From JANPLN01 sp041736155 (lineage in GTDB: Bacteria; Bdellovibrionota; Bdellovibrionia; Bdellovibrionales; JAGQZY01): a DNA stretch of 64,000 nucleotides. Positions 25,886 through 34,985 of the stretch are shown here, piece after piece. The stretch covers positions 1 through 64,000 of the forward strand of contig JBGSUL010000002.1 of assembly GCA_041736155.1 (NCBI GenBank). Direction: 5' to 3'. Both the position numbers and the translations under genes were made by a program. Position 1 is the first letter of the stretch, and each line of letters starts with the position of its first letter. Below the pieces are notes generated by a model. That model was not told the DNA's origin. It was given only the letters and a program-made list of their open reading frames with translations, and ran no database searches.

Positions 25886-26269
25886 ATGAATGGAATAAAT
25901 AAAATCTTTCTGGCGGGAAACATCGCGCGCAAGCCGGCCCTCCATAAAAACAAAAATGGGAAGGTGTTTTCGTTTTTAAAAATGGCCACCAATCGTTTTT
26001 CTTACAAAGAGGGTCAATGGGATAAAAAAACCGATTGGCACTCGATCCTGGTTTGGGGGAAAAAGGCCGAACTGTGCGAACGTTTTTTGGACAAGGGCAC
26101 ACCGCTCGCCATTGAAGGTTTTTTGGAAAACTCGGAGGAGGACAAAACCTTTATCATTGCCGAAGATGTGCATTTCCTCGGGGTACGAACCTCCGACAAT
26201 GGCCTCTCGAGCACTGACGAGTCTTCACCCAAAGACGGACACGAAGAAAAAGACGCTTATCCCTTCTAA
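25886..26269 (+). CDS. Single-stranded DNA-binding protein-like OB-fold protein
   Basis: The 127-residue product follows the SSB fold: INKIFLAGNIARKPALH, FSFLKMATNRF and DWHSILVWGKKAELCERFL, then GTPLAIEGFLENS. It is shorter than a housekeeping SSB, and its acidic tail ends DAYPF rather than the usual DDDIPF. It may be an accessory SSB. The ATG follows AAAAGGAG. Confidence 0.8.
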   Translation: MNGINKIFLAGNIARKPALHKNKNGKVFSFLKMATNRFSYKEGQWDKKTDWHSILVWGKKAELCERFLDKGTPLAIEGFLENSEEDKTFIIAEDVHFLGVRTSDNGLSSTDESSPKDGHEEKDAYPF

Positions 26270-26293
26270 AGTTTGCTTCACCACGCAGGAAAA

Positions 26294-26318
26294 GGGCCTT
26301 CGACCGTTGAGAAGGCCC
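26294..26318. terminator. Hairpin after the SSB-like gene
   Basis: GGGCCTTC (26294-26301) pairs exactly with GAAGGCCC (26311-26318). No T-run follows on the plus strand; the minus strand has only TTTT. It may end or stabilise the SSB-like mRNA. Confidence 0.4.
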
Positions 26319-26417
26319 CGATCTCTGCGTCGGCAGCTGCCTCCTCTCTTGACAAGTTTCGCTGCTTCGATAGTATAGAAATAGCGCTCTGTGTTGTTTT
26401 TTCGAGGAGGGGTCTTC

Positions 26418-26918
26418 ATGGATAAAATTACTTGGATTAAAGATCTGGTTCGTGCCGAACAGGATATGGAAGAATCGGGAATGATCGATTTTAATGCCGG
26501 GTTTGATCCGCAAAAACTTCTTTCTGAAGAATCCATGCAGTTCCTCAACGACCTCAAAGTGAGCTTTGTCGATACGGTGACCACGTTCAATCAATTGAAG
26601 AGCTCTCCACTCGGTCGTATCAAGATTTACGGCATTTCCAATACCGAAGCCGACTTTATGTTGTTCCGCAATGGCTTTAAACTTGTTTTCTCTCTCAAAA
26701 AACCAGGTCTTATCTCGATCCGCTTTTTGTATGTGGGCGCGAGCTTTGTTCCAGGCATGGCTAGCAAAGATCAAGATGTGGATCCTTCGGAAGATCAGCT
26801 CATCGCAAAATGGGGTCCTTTTGGTGACCTTGTATGGACCTACAACGACCAGTCGCTCAAGATCGACTTCCTGGTTCGTTATTACATGTCTCGTTTTATC
26901 AAAGAAAGCGCGAAGTAA
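26418..26918 (+). CDS. Conserved hypothetical cytosolic protein
   Basis: The ATG at 26418 follows GAGGAGGGG at good spacing. The 166-residue product has no signal peptide; it starts MDKITWIKDLVRAEQDMEES and contains beta-type segments around FRNGFKLVFSLKKPG and WGPFGDLVWTYNDQ. No family recognised. A terminator follows directly. Confidence 0.65.
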   Translation: MDKITWIKDLVRAEQDMEESGMIDFNAGFDPQKLLSEESMQFLNDLKVSFVDTVTTFNQLKSSPLGRIKIYGISNTEADFMLFRNGFKLVFSLKKPGLISIRFLYVGASFVPGMASKDQDVDPSEDQLIAKWGPFGDLVWTYNDQSLKIDFLVRYYMSRFIKESAK

Positions 26919-26920
26919 AA

Positions 26921-26941
26921 AAAAGGTACGCCGTACCTTTT
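26921..26941. terminator. Bidirectional Rho-independent terminator
   Basis: AAAAGGTAC-GCC-GTACCTTTT gives a nine-pair stem directly after the stop of the gene ending at 26918, with A and T runs on either side. Confidence 0.6.
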
Positions 26942-27011
26942 CGGGACGCGCTGCGTGTGAAAAAGTGCGTGGCACCTCTTAGTGCTAAACCGCTCCTTTT
27001 CATTTTATTAT

Positions 27012-27230
27012 CTAAACGACAATCAGTTGCGGTGGGTCTACGGAAATGAGGCGCATGGAGATCACCGCGCCTTCGCGGAATTTTTGTTGGCTGGAATTTT
27101 GGACACGAATTAAATCACCTTCAAAACTCACAATCCAACTATCCCCATCGATATGCTCAATGACTTTCACGGGGATGACATCCCCTTGTCGATAGCGTGA
27201 ACGAATCTTTTGGTGAGCACGTAAAATCAT
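27012..27230 (-). CDS. Small OB/beta-barrel-like hypothetical protein
   Basis: The 72-residue product alternates short strands (GDVIPVKVIEHI, WIVSFEGDLIRVQN, GAVISMRLISVDPP), the pattern of a small beta-barrel of the OB or SH3 type. It begins 15 bp downstream of the DUF2802-like gene and is probably cotranscribed. Function unknown. Confidence 0.55.
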   Translation of the reverse strand: MILRAHQKIRSRYRQGDVIPVKVIEHIDGDSWIVSFEGDLIRVQNSSQQKFREGAVISMRLISVDPPQLIVV

Positions 27231-27245
27231 ACCAAAACCTATGGC

Positions 27246-27965
27246 TTAAGTGATCTCGTCGACGTTTTTAAACTGATAAGCAACCACGCTGGGTTGTGGC
27301 GGATTCTGTTTGCTTTCTTGCGCTTGCAACTTGTGTTCGAAGTCTTTGCAAGCCTTCTTAAACTCTTCACCCATTTTTTCTAGAGAGGTGATATCGACAT
27401 GAGGTGCTGTAAATAATTGTGGATTGGCTTCAACAGGATGTCTATCTACCCAGGCGGGTAAATGATCTTCGGAGAACATTAATTGTTCGCGGTTGAGTTT
27501 GACGATAAGGTCCAACTCTGCCGGCGGAAGATCGGTTTGCTTTTGAATATCCTGCATGCTGAGACCTTGATGAGCCATGCGAGCGGCGTTGATATATTTA
27601 TTGGTGAGTTTTCTTTCCATGATTTGCTCATGGGGAACTTGCTCTTGAAAGATGTGTGAAACTTCGAGAGTTTTATTCAACGAGTTGTCGATGCGCATGA
27701 GTTGTGAATCGGCGTCTTTTACTTTTTGTTGCAGGTCGCGCATTTTAGTTTCCAGCAGAACGACCAGTTGCTTGACCTGGACTTCGGTTTTGTCGGAGAG
27801 ATCCTCGAGCACCGCAATTTTATTTTGCAGAAGCTTGAGTCCGTAGCTGAGACGTGGGTCATCTTCGCGACGTCCTTTGATTTTTATAAAACAAAGTGCG
27901 AGTCCAGCGAGGAAGAGAAGATTGATAGCGACTTGGAAAATACCTAAAATTGTCATCTCCTTCAT
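27246..27965 (-). CDS. Membrane-anchored coiled-coil protein with DUF2802-like helix-turn-helix segment
   Basis: One N-terminal membrane helix (residues 8-27) is followed by a coiled coil (about 45-105) and an HTH-like segment INAARMAHQGLSMQDIQKQT (about 127-146) as in DUF2802 proteins. The C-terminus is charged. Proteins of this plan often occur near flagellar or envelope genes. The first ATG lacks a clear ribosome site; a second ATG three codons later has AAGGAG too close. Confidence 0.6.
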   Translation of the reverse strand: MKEMTILGIFQVAINLLFLAGLALCFIKIKGRREDDPRLSYGLKLLQNKIAVLEDLSDKTEVQVKQLVVLLETKMRDLQQKVKDADSQLMRIDNSLNKTLEVSHIFQEQVPHEQIMERKLTNKYINAARMAHQGLSMQDIQKQTDLPPAELDLIVKLNREQLMFSEDHLPAWVDRHPVEANPQLFTAPHVDITSLEKMGEEFKKACKDFEHKLQAQESKQNPPQPSVVAYQFKNVDEIT

Positions 27966-28111
27966 CGTATGACGTAAATCCCAGACTCACAATAGCTCCA
28001 GGCCTTAGTCGGGCGAGTGCACTACAGAGCACGACCAGTGACCAGCGACGTTGGTCGAGTGAGAACGCCTATCTAAACTTACAAACATCTTGATACTGTG
28101 GCACCTTCTGG

Positions 28112-28225
28112 ATGCGCAAAATTAATCTGACTGCTGCTGGTAAAGTGGAAATCGTAGGCGACATGGCCGGTAATGGCCCGGGTGGTGGCGTTCAAATTAA
28201 GTGCTTCTTACTCAAAGATATTTAA
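28112..28225 (+). pseudogene. Short frame, probable 3' remnant of an exported-protein gene
   Basis: A 37-codon frame reads MRKINLTAAGKVEIVGDM and ends GGGVQIKCFLLKDI, followed by a strong terminator at 28250-28279. Composition and the beta-strand-like end look like the tail of a longer protein whose upstream part (27970-28110) is no longer open. It could also be a genuine small protein. Confidence 0.25.
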
Positions 28226-28249
28226 TCAGCGACATCTTATAATGATAAT

Positions 28250-28279
28250 AAAAAAGCCCAGGTTCTCTGGGCTTTTTTT
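28250..28279. terminator. Bidirectional terminator downstream of aspartate aminotransferase
   Basis: GCCCAG-GTTCT-CTGGGC with six A before and seven T after (28273-28279). It serves the minus-strand aminotransferase gene and any plus-strand transcript from the left. Confidence 0.85.
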
Positions 28280-28305
28280 ATCGCAGTCGCAAAAAGGTGC
28301 GTGGG

Positions 28306-29487
28306 TTATGCGAGTGCGGCTTTGATGCGAGAGACGGCGCCGTCGATGGATTTTTTGTCGACGACGAAGCTGATACGAATACATTGGTCGTCGCCGAAAT
28401 CATCGCCGGGGACGAGAACGACTTTTTGTTTTTCTAATAGCATTTGTGAGAAGTCTTTGCCTGTGGCTAAGCCTTTTTTCTTTAAGATTTCAGAAACGTT
28501 GATCCACAAGTAAAAAGCTCCATCCGGTTGCGTGATTTTCATGCCAGGAATACTGGAGAATGCTTCGTACGCATACGCTGCGCGAGCGCGAAGCTCTTTG
28601 CGTGTTTCTACGAGATCAGGATCACATTGCAAAATTCCAGCTTGTGTTGCCTCTTGCGCGATAGAGCTGGGAGCGCCCATGGTTTGGCTCTGATAGCTGA
28701 TCATGGCGTAGATCAACGACTTCTCACCTGCGGCCCAACCCATGCGCCAGCCGGTCATGGAATAAGCTTTGGAAGCCCCATTCACGCAGATCACACGATC
28801 GCGCAAATCAGGCGCCGCCTGCAGAAGATGCGGGCTGATGCCCTTTTCGCTAAAAGATAATTGGTTATAAATATCATCTGACACCACAGCCACTTGCGGA
28901 TGACGACGAAGAACTTCAGCCAAACCTTTGAGATCGTCGAGAGTGTATTCCACGCCCGTCGGATTGCTCGGTGAGTTTAAAAGAAAAATCTTAGTGTTAG
29001 GATTAATCGCACGCTCAAGTTCCGCAGGTGTAATTTTTAATTTGTTTTCAAACTTCGTCGTCACAATGTTTGGGATACCACCCGCAAGCTCTACCATTTC
29101 GCTGTAGCTCGCCCAAAACGGCGCAGGAATAATCACTTCTTCACTGGGGTCGAGGAGCGCCGCAAAAGCGGAGAACGCTACGAACTTCGCACCCGACGTC
29201 ACCGCAATTTCTGTGGCAGGATCATAAGTCTGCCCAGTGAGAGTTTTCATTTGTTGTGCAATGGCTTTACGCAAATTGGGAGTCCCCTGCGAAGCCGTAT
29301 ACTTCGTCTTGCCATCACGGATGGCCTGAATCCCAGCATCACAAACTTTGCCGTAAGTTTGCCAATCCGGCTCACCCACTGTCAGAGAAATCACATCCTC
29401 CCCACGATCCTTCATCTCTTTGGCCTTCGCAGCCAACATGAGAGTGGGAGAGGGACGAAAATGACGCGCTTTTTGTGATAAGAACAT
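28306..29487 (-). CDS. aspC: Aspartate aminotransferase, class I PLP enzyme
   Basis: The 393-residue cytosolic enzyme has the class I fold: TVGEPDWQT near residue 37, KYTASQGTPNLRKAI, SPSNPTGVEY (substrate-binding Asn), and GASKAYSMTGWRMGW with the PLP-binding Lys around residue 236, then IRISFV with the C-terminal Arg. It is closest to the AspAT Ib type, exchanging amino groups between aspartate and 2-oxoglutarate; related specificities (prephenate, aromatic) cannot be excluded. A large inverted repeat lies just upstream. Confidence 0.88.
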   Translation of the reverse strand: MFLSQKARHFRPSPTLMLAAKAKEMKDRGEDVISLTVGEPDWQTYGKVCDAGIQAIRDGKTKYTASQGTPNLRKAIAQQMKTLTGQTYDPATEIAVTSGAKFVAFSAFAALLDPSEEVIIPAPFWASYSEMVELAGGIPNIVTTKFENKLKITPAELERAINPNTKIFLLNSPSNPTGVEYTLDDLKGLAEVLRRHPQVAVVSDDIYNQLSFSEKGISPHLLQAAPDLRDRVICVNGASKAYSMTGWRMGWAAGEKSLIYAMISYQSQTMGAPSSIAQEATQAGILQCDPDLVETRKELRARAAYAYEAFSSIPGMKITQPDGAFYLWINVSEILKKKGLATGKDFSQMLLEKQKVVLVPGDDFGDDQCIRISFVVDKKSIDGAVSRIKAALA

Positions 29488-29549
29488 AGGTAACTCCTTG
29501 TATAGAACCTACTAATTACCCTCTAAGTACCCCCAGATTCAACGTCGTT

Positions 29550-29724
29550 TTCATCTTTTATTTTCCTTTTTAAAGAAAAACAGACAAAAAAGCGATATCG
29601 CGTGCGCGCGGGGCGTATCCGAGGCGCAGCATCGAAGATGATGCGACCCGAAGACGAGCCCGCGGCCGTCGAGCGCTATCGCTTTTTTGTCTGTTTTTCT
29701 TTAAAAAGGGAAATAAAAGATGAA
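29550..29724. repeat. 48-bp inverted repeat around a 79-nt GC-rich spacer
   Basis: Arms at 29550-29597 and 29677-29724 are complementary at 47 of 48 positions. The arms are AT-rich with T and A runs, and the spacer is very GC-rich. The element fills the gap between rsmD (end 29727) and aspC (start 29487), both on the minus strand. It could terminate rsmD, act as a structured RNA, or be a small mobile palindrome. Confidence 0.7.
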
Positions 29725-29726
29725 TC

Positions 29727-30275
29727 TCAGTCTATGCAGTAAAGGCTGAGGTATTTATCACCATAGTTTTTGCGGTCAACCAGAGTGAGCGTCCCATATT
29801 GGTCGCCCAAAACCTCTTTTTTCCCAGCCTCGATGAAAATTTTCGCAGCGAATCGGGCCAATTCGGACTGACCATAAGCTTTGAGAACCTCATCGCCCAT
29901 TTCTTCGGTAAAAGGGGGATCGATAAATACGATATCAAAACCCTCGGTAAAGGGACCCTGAAGATAGCGAAGGACATCTTTTCTAACAACCGTGAGATCC
30001 GCTTTGGGGATTTGTAATAAATCCCTGTTTTTTTGGATAATATCAATGGATTGAGGATGTTTTTCCACCGCGGTCACATGGAGGGCTCCGCGCGAAAGGG
30101 CTTCAATAGCCAAGTTCCCCGTGCCCGAAAAAAGGTCTAAAACCCGAGCGCCTTCGATCTCGCCTTGCAACTTATTGAACATCACTTCCTTCACGCGATC
30201 AGTGGTGGGGCGAACGTGGTCTGCACGGAAAGACACTAAACGGCGGCTGCCGTATTTCCCAGAAATGATTCTCAT
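29727..30275 (-). CDS. rsmD: 16S rRNA (guanine966-N2)-methyltransferase RsmD
   Basis: The 182-residue product starts MRIISGKYGSRRL, has the RPTTDRVKEVMFN block, the SAM site VLDLFSGTGNLAIEALSRG and the catalytic FIDPPF. These are typical of RsmD, which methylates G966 of 16S rRNA. It follows the response regulator gene by 10 bp. Confidence 0.93.
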   Translation of the reverse strand: MRIISGKYGSRRLVSFRADHVRPTTDRVKEVMFNKLQGEIEGARVLDLFSGTGNLAIEALSRGALHVTAVEKHPQSIDIIQKNRDLLQIPKADLTVVRKDVLRYLQGPFTEGFDIVFIDPPFTEEMGDEVLKAYGQSELARFAAKIFIEAGKKEVLGDQYGTLTLVDRKNYGDKYLSLYCID

Positions 30276-30285
30276 TGGTGGTCTC

Positions 30286-30645
30286 TCATCGTTGGCCCAT
30301 CACCGCGCGGATCTGCTCAACCACAGTAAAAATATTTTCAAACGGCTTAGTGATAAACAAATCAGCTCCTAGATTTTTAATGGACTCCACATCGTAGTCC
30401 GCAGCATATGCCGAAATCAGTACCACTTTTGCAGGGGTTTGGGCACGCACTTTTTCGATGAGTTGCGGACCAGATAAACCGGGCATCAACACATCCAAGA
30501 TCACGAGATCAGGCTGCATGGCGCGCCATTGTTTTTCGCCCTCGAGGCCATCTTCGGCGGTGAGCACTTCGTCGCCTTGGCTTTTAAAAACCCGTGCGAG
30601 GGAAACACGGATCAGCGCTTCGTCATCGACAATTAATACTTTCAT
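30286..30645 (-). CDS. Single-domain response regulator (CheY-like)
   Basis: The 119-residue receiver domain has the acidic pair VDDE at 7-9, the phosphorylation site Asp51 in LVILDVLMPG, a Ser in VVLISAY and the conserved Lys in FITKPF. There is no output domain. Its start overlaps the end of the histidine-kinase gene by 4 bp, so this kinase is its likely partner. Confidence 0.9.
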   Translation of the reverse strand: MKVLIVDDEALIRVSLARVFKSQGDEVLTAEDGLEGEKQWRAMQPDLVILDVLMPGLSGPQLIEKVRAQTPAKVVLISAYAADYDVESIKNLGADLFITKPFENIFTVVEQIRAVMGQR

Positions 30646-32642
30646 GTTTCCACCTTGGCTAAACGGATTACGAACTCGCTCCCTTGAGCGACCTCTTCAT
30701 TCAGCTCCAGCTTACCACCACACTTTTCCACTATGGAACGACTCAAACTCAAACCCAAGCCCGTACCTTGCCCTTCTTCTTTCGTGGTAAAAAATGGTGT
30801 GAAGATGGCTTCGCGAATATGTAGCGGAATTCCCGGGCCGTCATCGCGAACAGCAAAATACACCGAGCTTTGATCGGTCCACGAGCGCAGAGTGAGATTT
30901 CCTGTTTCACCCATGGCTTGGCAAGCGTTGTTCACCAGATTGAAAATCACTTGCTGAATTAACTGAGGCTCCACTTCCACGCTATCGTTGTCTTCCGTCA
31001 ATTCGATATGACAGTTGTGGTAGCGCATCATGGTTTTTAAAAATGGCAAAGTTTTTTCCACAATGGCGCGGAAAGGAATTTTTTCTTTTTGTGTTTCGTG
31101 AAGAGAGGAAAAATCTAAGAGATTTTTAATAATAAGTTCCGAGCGTTGAGCAGCCATTTCGATTTCTTTAAGGTCATTTGTTGTTTGTTGTTGAGCAGTC
31201 GTGGCCGATACAGTCACTTGTTGGGCCGCCTGCGATTCGGCGATGAGAATTTGTGCGAGTGAGCGAATGCCTGTCAGCGGATTATTCAGCTCGTGGGCTA
31301 TGTTTCCGGCGAGTAAACCCAGCGCCGCCATTTTTTCGCTCTGAATGATCTGCCCTTGGAGTTTGGTTGCTTGTGTGATGTCAGCATAATGCACAATCAT
31401 GTGTTGGTTCTTTTCATCCGCTTCGACAGAAATCGGATAAGCGTGCACTTCAAATAATTTGCCGTTACAGCTCACTTTGCCAGTTTGCGGTTTATGTTGC
31501 ACAAACGCGTCGGCAACTGGACAGCCAATGCAGACCTTCTCGCGGTCGGCAAAACTGCGATAACAGACTTTGGCGGGCGTGCTGGAAAAACTTTTATTGG
31601 CACGTACCACATTGTAGTCTTTATCCAAAATCGCAATGGGCTCCATCAAAGAGTCAAAAGTGCTCGACCACTGGCGTGAGATCTGATGGGCCTTCCACTT
31701 CAGTGCTAAACGATCAAAAGCCACGCGCAGGGATTCACTTCGCCGCTCAAGAACTTGTAGAAAATGTTTTTGTTCGAGAGAGTCCATGCTGTGCTCAAAG
31801 ATAAGAAAACCTTGATGCTCCTGTTGACCGACGGAGAGCAAAAGCAACGGTCCCATGGGGCGAGCTAAAGTGTCGGCCAGCATCTCGCGCAAGCGCTGAG
31901 GATCATTGAGCGTTTTTTGCACTTTTTCAAAATCTAAAGAGCGCTCAATAATCTGCGGTCCTTGAAACGAAATACAGCGGAAACTTTGCGGAGTGAGAGA
32001 ATAAATCATCAGCGGCGCTTCGGCTTTGTGGTATTTTAAAAATTCGTGTTTTAAAATTAAGACCAAGTCTTCAAAACCCTGCACGTTAGAAAGAGATTTA
32101 ATAAATTTAATCAGATCGCGAATTTCTTTATTCTTCGACTCTGTCTCGCGGCGCGAGTGTTCCAAGTGGCTGGTGCGCTGCTCGACAATTTTTTCTAAGT
32201 TTTCGTTTAGCTCGTTGAGGGTTTTGTTTTGCCGACGCACGCGTCCCATAATGTCCTGCATTTCCACTTGGCTGGTAAAGCGTGTGAAAACCTCTCTCCA
32301 CACTTCGGGCCAGGTGGATTGAATGGACTCGCGATTGAGAATTTTTAAGATGGATGATTTTTCACTGAGCAAAAGCAAATCGCTTTTGGAAATAAAATCG
32401 TAGACGTACACGGTTTTGAGTTTTTTCTGCAGCCGTTCTTCGTTTTGTGTCAACCACTGATGAAGTTTTAAGGGCGCAATCTCTGGCCCAGCGATAAGTA
32501 AAAAGTAAAACTCGTTAAATGGTGTTTTGAGAATTTCGTCGAGCGACGAGAGTGAATGAACTTTACAAATATCAGCCAGCGTCTTTTTCAGGTCCGGCGA
32601 TGTGGTAAAAACCTCGATGAGTTGCAAGGAGTCTGACTTCAT
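30642..32642 (-). CDS. Sensor histidine kinase with PAS domain
   Basis: The 666-residue cytosolic protein has an N-terminal receiver-like or unknown domain (1-130), a coiled coil (about 135-180), a GAF-like region (about 185-325), and a PAS domain (about 330-430) with a Cys cluster VCYRSFADREKVCIGCP. The kinase core has IAHELNNPLTG with His450, the N-box FNLVNNACQAM, and DDGPGIP / GTGLGLSLSRSI for ATP binding. No membrane helix is visible. It is cotranscribed with the response regulator downstream. Confidence 0.88.
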   Translation of the reverse strand: MKSDSLQLIEVFTTSPDLKKTLADICKVHSLSSLDEILKTPFNEFYFLLIAGPEIAPLKLHQWLTQNEERLQKKLKTVYVYDFISKSDLLLLSEKSSILKILNRESIQSTWPEVWREVFTRFTSQVEMQDIMGRVRRQNKTLNELNENLEKIVEQRTSHLEHSRRETESKNKEIRDLIKFIKSLSNVQGFEDLVLILKHEFLKYHKAEAPLMIYSLTPQSFRCISFQGPQIIERSLDFEKVQKTLNDPQRLREMLADTLARPMGPLLLLSVGQQEHQGFLIFEHSMDSLEQKHFLQVLERRSESLRVAFDRLALKWKAHQISRQWSSTFDSLMEPIAILDKDYNVVRANKSFSSTPAKVCYRSFADREKVCIGCPVADAFVQHKPQTGKVSCNGKLFEVHAYPISVEADEKNQHMIVHYADITQATKLQGQIIQSEKMAALGLLAGNIAHELNNPLTGIRSLAQILIAESQAAQQVTVSATTAQQQTTNDLKEIEMAAQRSELIIKNLLDFSSLHETQKEKIPFRAIVEKTLPFLKTMMRYHNCHIELTEDNDSVEVEPQLIQQVIFNLVNNACQAMGETGNLTLRSWTDQSSVYFAVRDDGPGIPLHIREAIFTPFFTTKEEGQGTGLGLSLSRSIVEKCGGKLELNEEVAQGSEFVIRLAKVET

Positions 32643-32682
32643 TCCCCTTCATTATGGCAGGAAAATCAGCGAAACTCCAAGC

Positions 32683-33798
32683 TCAATGCATCCCTACGAC
32701 ACGTTTTTGTCGTTCTTGGACACGCAGAAATAAATCCACACCCAAGAGTGCCTGATGCAGGCTCTTTTTTAGCTCCGCGCGCTTGGTTTTGGTGTAGCAA
32801 TCCGCATAGGCACGCACCCAATTCCAGTGCGGTTGGTTGAGAACCTCTTTTTTCTTTTCCAAGTCGAGAAGACAACGCTGAAGAATCTTGCGCATAAACT
32901 CAAGTGTGGCCTCAAGATCGATGGTGTCCATGTTTTGTGCTTTTACAAAGACATCTTCTAAAGAATAGGCTGGGCGCCCTGAATGTCCCAAAAAGGCTTT
33001 GAGGAACTGATCCAAGAAAGCTTCTGTGGCACTGACTGGGTGTTTTAAAATCTTAATGGATGAATTCTGACGATCCATTTTAAAATACAGCAGATCCCAA
33101 TCCACCTCGAGCACACTGTGGTTTACAAAGAGGTCTTCTATTTTTCCATTTTTGTAAAATTCAAAAATAAGTTGGATTTCGTCTTTTCTTAATAAGCCAA
33201 AGGTGTCGCCCATGATAATCAAACTTTGTGGCAAAAAAGACCCTGGTTTTTTAAAACGATAACAAAGCTCAATGGTCGGAATGTTTTTAAAATTCAAAAG
33301 TGCAGCCATCTCGGCCGAATAGGTCAATACAGGTGTAGTTAGGGGGTCCGGCAGCCCCCGCGCCAGGTTCTTCACGCCACTGATCATTTCAACATACTCA
33401 ATTTTTTCCGAAAACGAACTCTGGGCAAACGAAAAATCTTGTTGCAGATGGAAATTATAACTTTCTTGAAAAAGAAGGGCGGTCTTTAACAAACCTTTTC
33501 CCGGCTCGGTAAAATCCACCACCAAGGACGATTTCAAATAATCGATTTCATGCTCGACGTCGTCAATGTTCACCATTTGCACAAGCGACGGTATGTGGGC
33601 CGCCGAATGGGACGCTGAATAGACCGTCGAATGGGCTATCGGCTGGAACGTCAACAGATGTTCCTCCGAGGTCACAAAAAAACAAGCGGCACCTGTCGTC
33701 TGAGAAAAGAGCTCCGCCACCTTCAGCGAAGCCGCCACAGACACACGTCCGCCTAAATCCATAAAAACCGTTTGTGATCTCGTCGCGCTCCAACTCAT
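32683..33798 (-). CDS. Hypothetical protein coupled to a TPR protein
   Basis: The 371-residue cytosolic product overlaps the TPR gene by 4 bp and is followed 40 bp later by the sensor kinase. Its C-terminal third is helical and charged (LLDLEKKKEVLNQPHWNWVR). The central part contains FKKPGSFLPQSLIIMGDTFG. No family is recognised. The tight linkage suggests a role in the same signalling pathway as the kinase. Confidence 0.6.
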   Translation of the reverse strand: MSWSATRSQTVFMDLGGRVSVAASLKVAELFSQTTGAACFFVTSEEHLLTFQPIAHSTVYSASHSAAHIPSLVQMVNIDDVEHEIDYLKSSLVVDFTEPGKGLLKTALLFQESYNFHLQQDFSFAQSSFSEKIEYVEMISGVKNLARGLPDPLTTPVLTYSAEMAALLNFKNIPTIELCYRFKKPGSFLPQSLIIMGDTFGLLRKDEIQLIFEFYKNGKIEDLFVNHSVLEVDWDLLYFKMDRQNSSIKILKHPVSATEAFLDQFLKAFLGHSGRPAYSLEDVFVKAQNMDTIDLEATLEFMRKILQRCLLDLEKKKEVLNQPHWNWVRAYADCYTKTKRAELKKSLHQALLGVDLFLRVQERQKRVVGMH

Positions 33799-34715
33799 AG
33801 CGACTCTCGTAAATACTGTTCCAGTTGCGCTATATGACGAGAATCCCCACGGAAATTCTTTTTAAGAATAGGTAAAGACTCAAAGGCTTTTTTGTAGTTT
33901 TGTTGTTGAATGTACCAACCTACTTTGAGCGTTAAAGCTTCTTCATCTTGAGGGTTTTCCTTTAAAAAAGCATTGATCAGCTCAATGGTCGGTGGGCTAG
34001 CCGCGCCTAATTGCGACCAATTGAAATGCAAATAGAGAGCTAATTTATGAGAAGGATTTTTCTCTAAAACATTAGAAAGATTGGCGCAGGACAAGTCGTA
34101 TTCGCCTACAGCGGCATGCACCAGCGCTAAACCTATAGACGCCTCGACAAAATCGGCATCTTTCTCGACCAATTTGGCAAAGCGGTTTTTGGCCTCATCC
34201 AATCTCTTGGAGTGAAGAAATAAATAGCCATAACACAATTCTAAATTGAGATCGTTGGCATTCATCGAATAAGCGCGATTGTAGTACTCTTCAGCAGCTT
34301 CAAAGTCTTTGCAGCGCATGTAAAGGCTGCCCATGTTTTTATAAACGGTGTAGAGCATCCACGATGGCTCTGCCGTTTGATCGACAATTTGATGGAGAAT
34401 TTCTAAAGCTTCACGCTCTTGCTCCGCTCCCGTAAGGGCCGTCGATAAAAGAAATTGGTTATCGACTGTGGGCTCCATATCAACGAGCTTACGAGCCGCA
34501 TAGACTTTTCCTTCGGCGGACATTTTTTTGGATTCCAACCAATACATGTTTTTGTAAACAAAAGGTCTTTGATGAGTTTGTGCCACCTTGGCGATTTCTT
34601 GCCCAGCTTGTTCTAAATGATTCTGGTTCATAAAATAATGGAAGCGATCCATACTTTCTGCGAGTTCAAGAGATTGTTGTAGTAATTCAACGTCGAAATA
34701 TTTTTGATGTAGCAC
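33795..34715 (-). CDS. Tetratricopeptide-repeat protein
   Basis: The GTG at 34715 is preceded by AGGGGGAACA and gives 306 residues; an ATG at 34763 is in frame but without a site. At least four TPR units are visible, for example YKNMGSLYMRCKDFEAAEEY and ASIGLALVHAAVGEYDLSCA. There is no signal peptide, so it is probably a cytosolic scaffold. It heads the cluster that continues with the hypothetical gene, sensor kinase and regulator. Confidence 0.75.
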   Translation of the reverse strand: MLHQKYFDVELLQQSLELAESMDRFHYFMNQNHLEQAGQEIAKVAQTHQRPFVYKNMYWLESKKMSAEGKVYAARKLVDMEPTVDNQFLLSTALTGAEQEREALEILHQIVDQTAEPSWMLYTVYKNMGSLYMRCKDFEAAEEYYNRAYSMNANDLNLELCYGYLFLHSKRLDEAKNRFAKLVEKDADFVEASIGLALVHAAVGEYDLSCANLSNVLEKNPSHKLALYLHFNWSQLGAASPPTIELINAFLKENPQDEEALTLKVGWYIQQQNYKKAFESLPILKKNFRGDSRHIAQLEQYLRESL

Positions 34716-34842
34716 TGTTCCCCCTGTCGGTCCTGTTGCATTACAAAGCAAGAGGAGTGCCAAAAGAAATTGTGCTCAAAAGTGATTATAAACGAGGAGA
34801 AGTTGGAGCTCTTGACGGTTTCGATTACACCGTCATTATTTC

Positions 34843-34898
34843 GTCGTCCTGAGCGAAGTGAAGGATCTGCGCAGATCCTTCGCTTTGCTCAGGACGAC
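34843..34898. repeat. 28-bp-arm palindrome of the GAGCGAAGCGAAGGA family
   Basis: Arms at 34843-34870 and 34871-34898 are complementary except for two positions that still allow G-U pairs. The core CCTGAGCGAAGTGAAGGA matches the elements at 132-155 and 55227-55283. It lies between the TPR gene and the FliT-like gene. Confidence 0.75.
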
Positions 34899-34985
34899 AG
34901 GCAACCAGGACGACGAGGTCGTCTAGATGTCGAAGCTAGTTCTTAGCCGAGGCGATGGGCTACAGCTAAAGGCGCTTGAGCTAAA

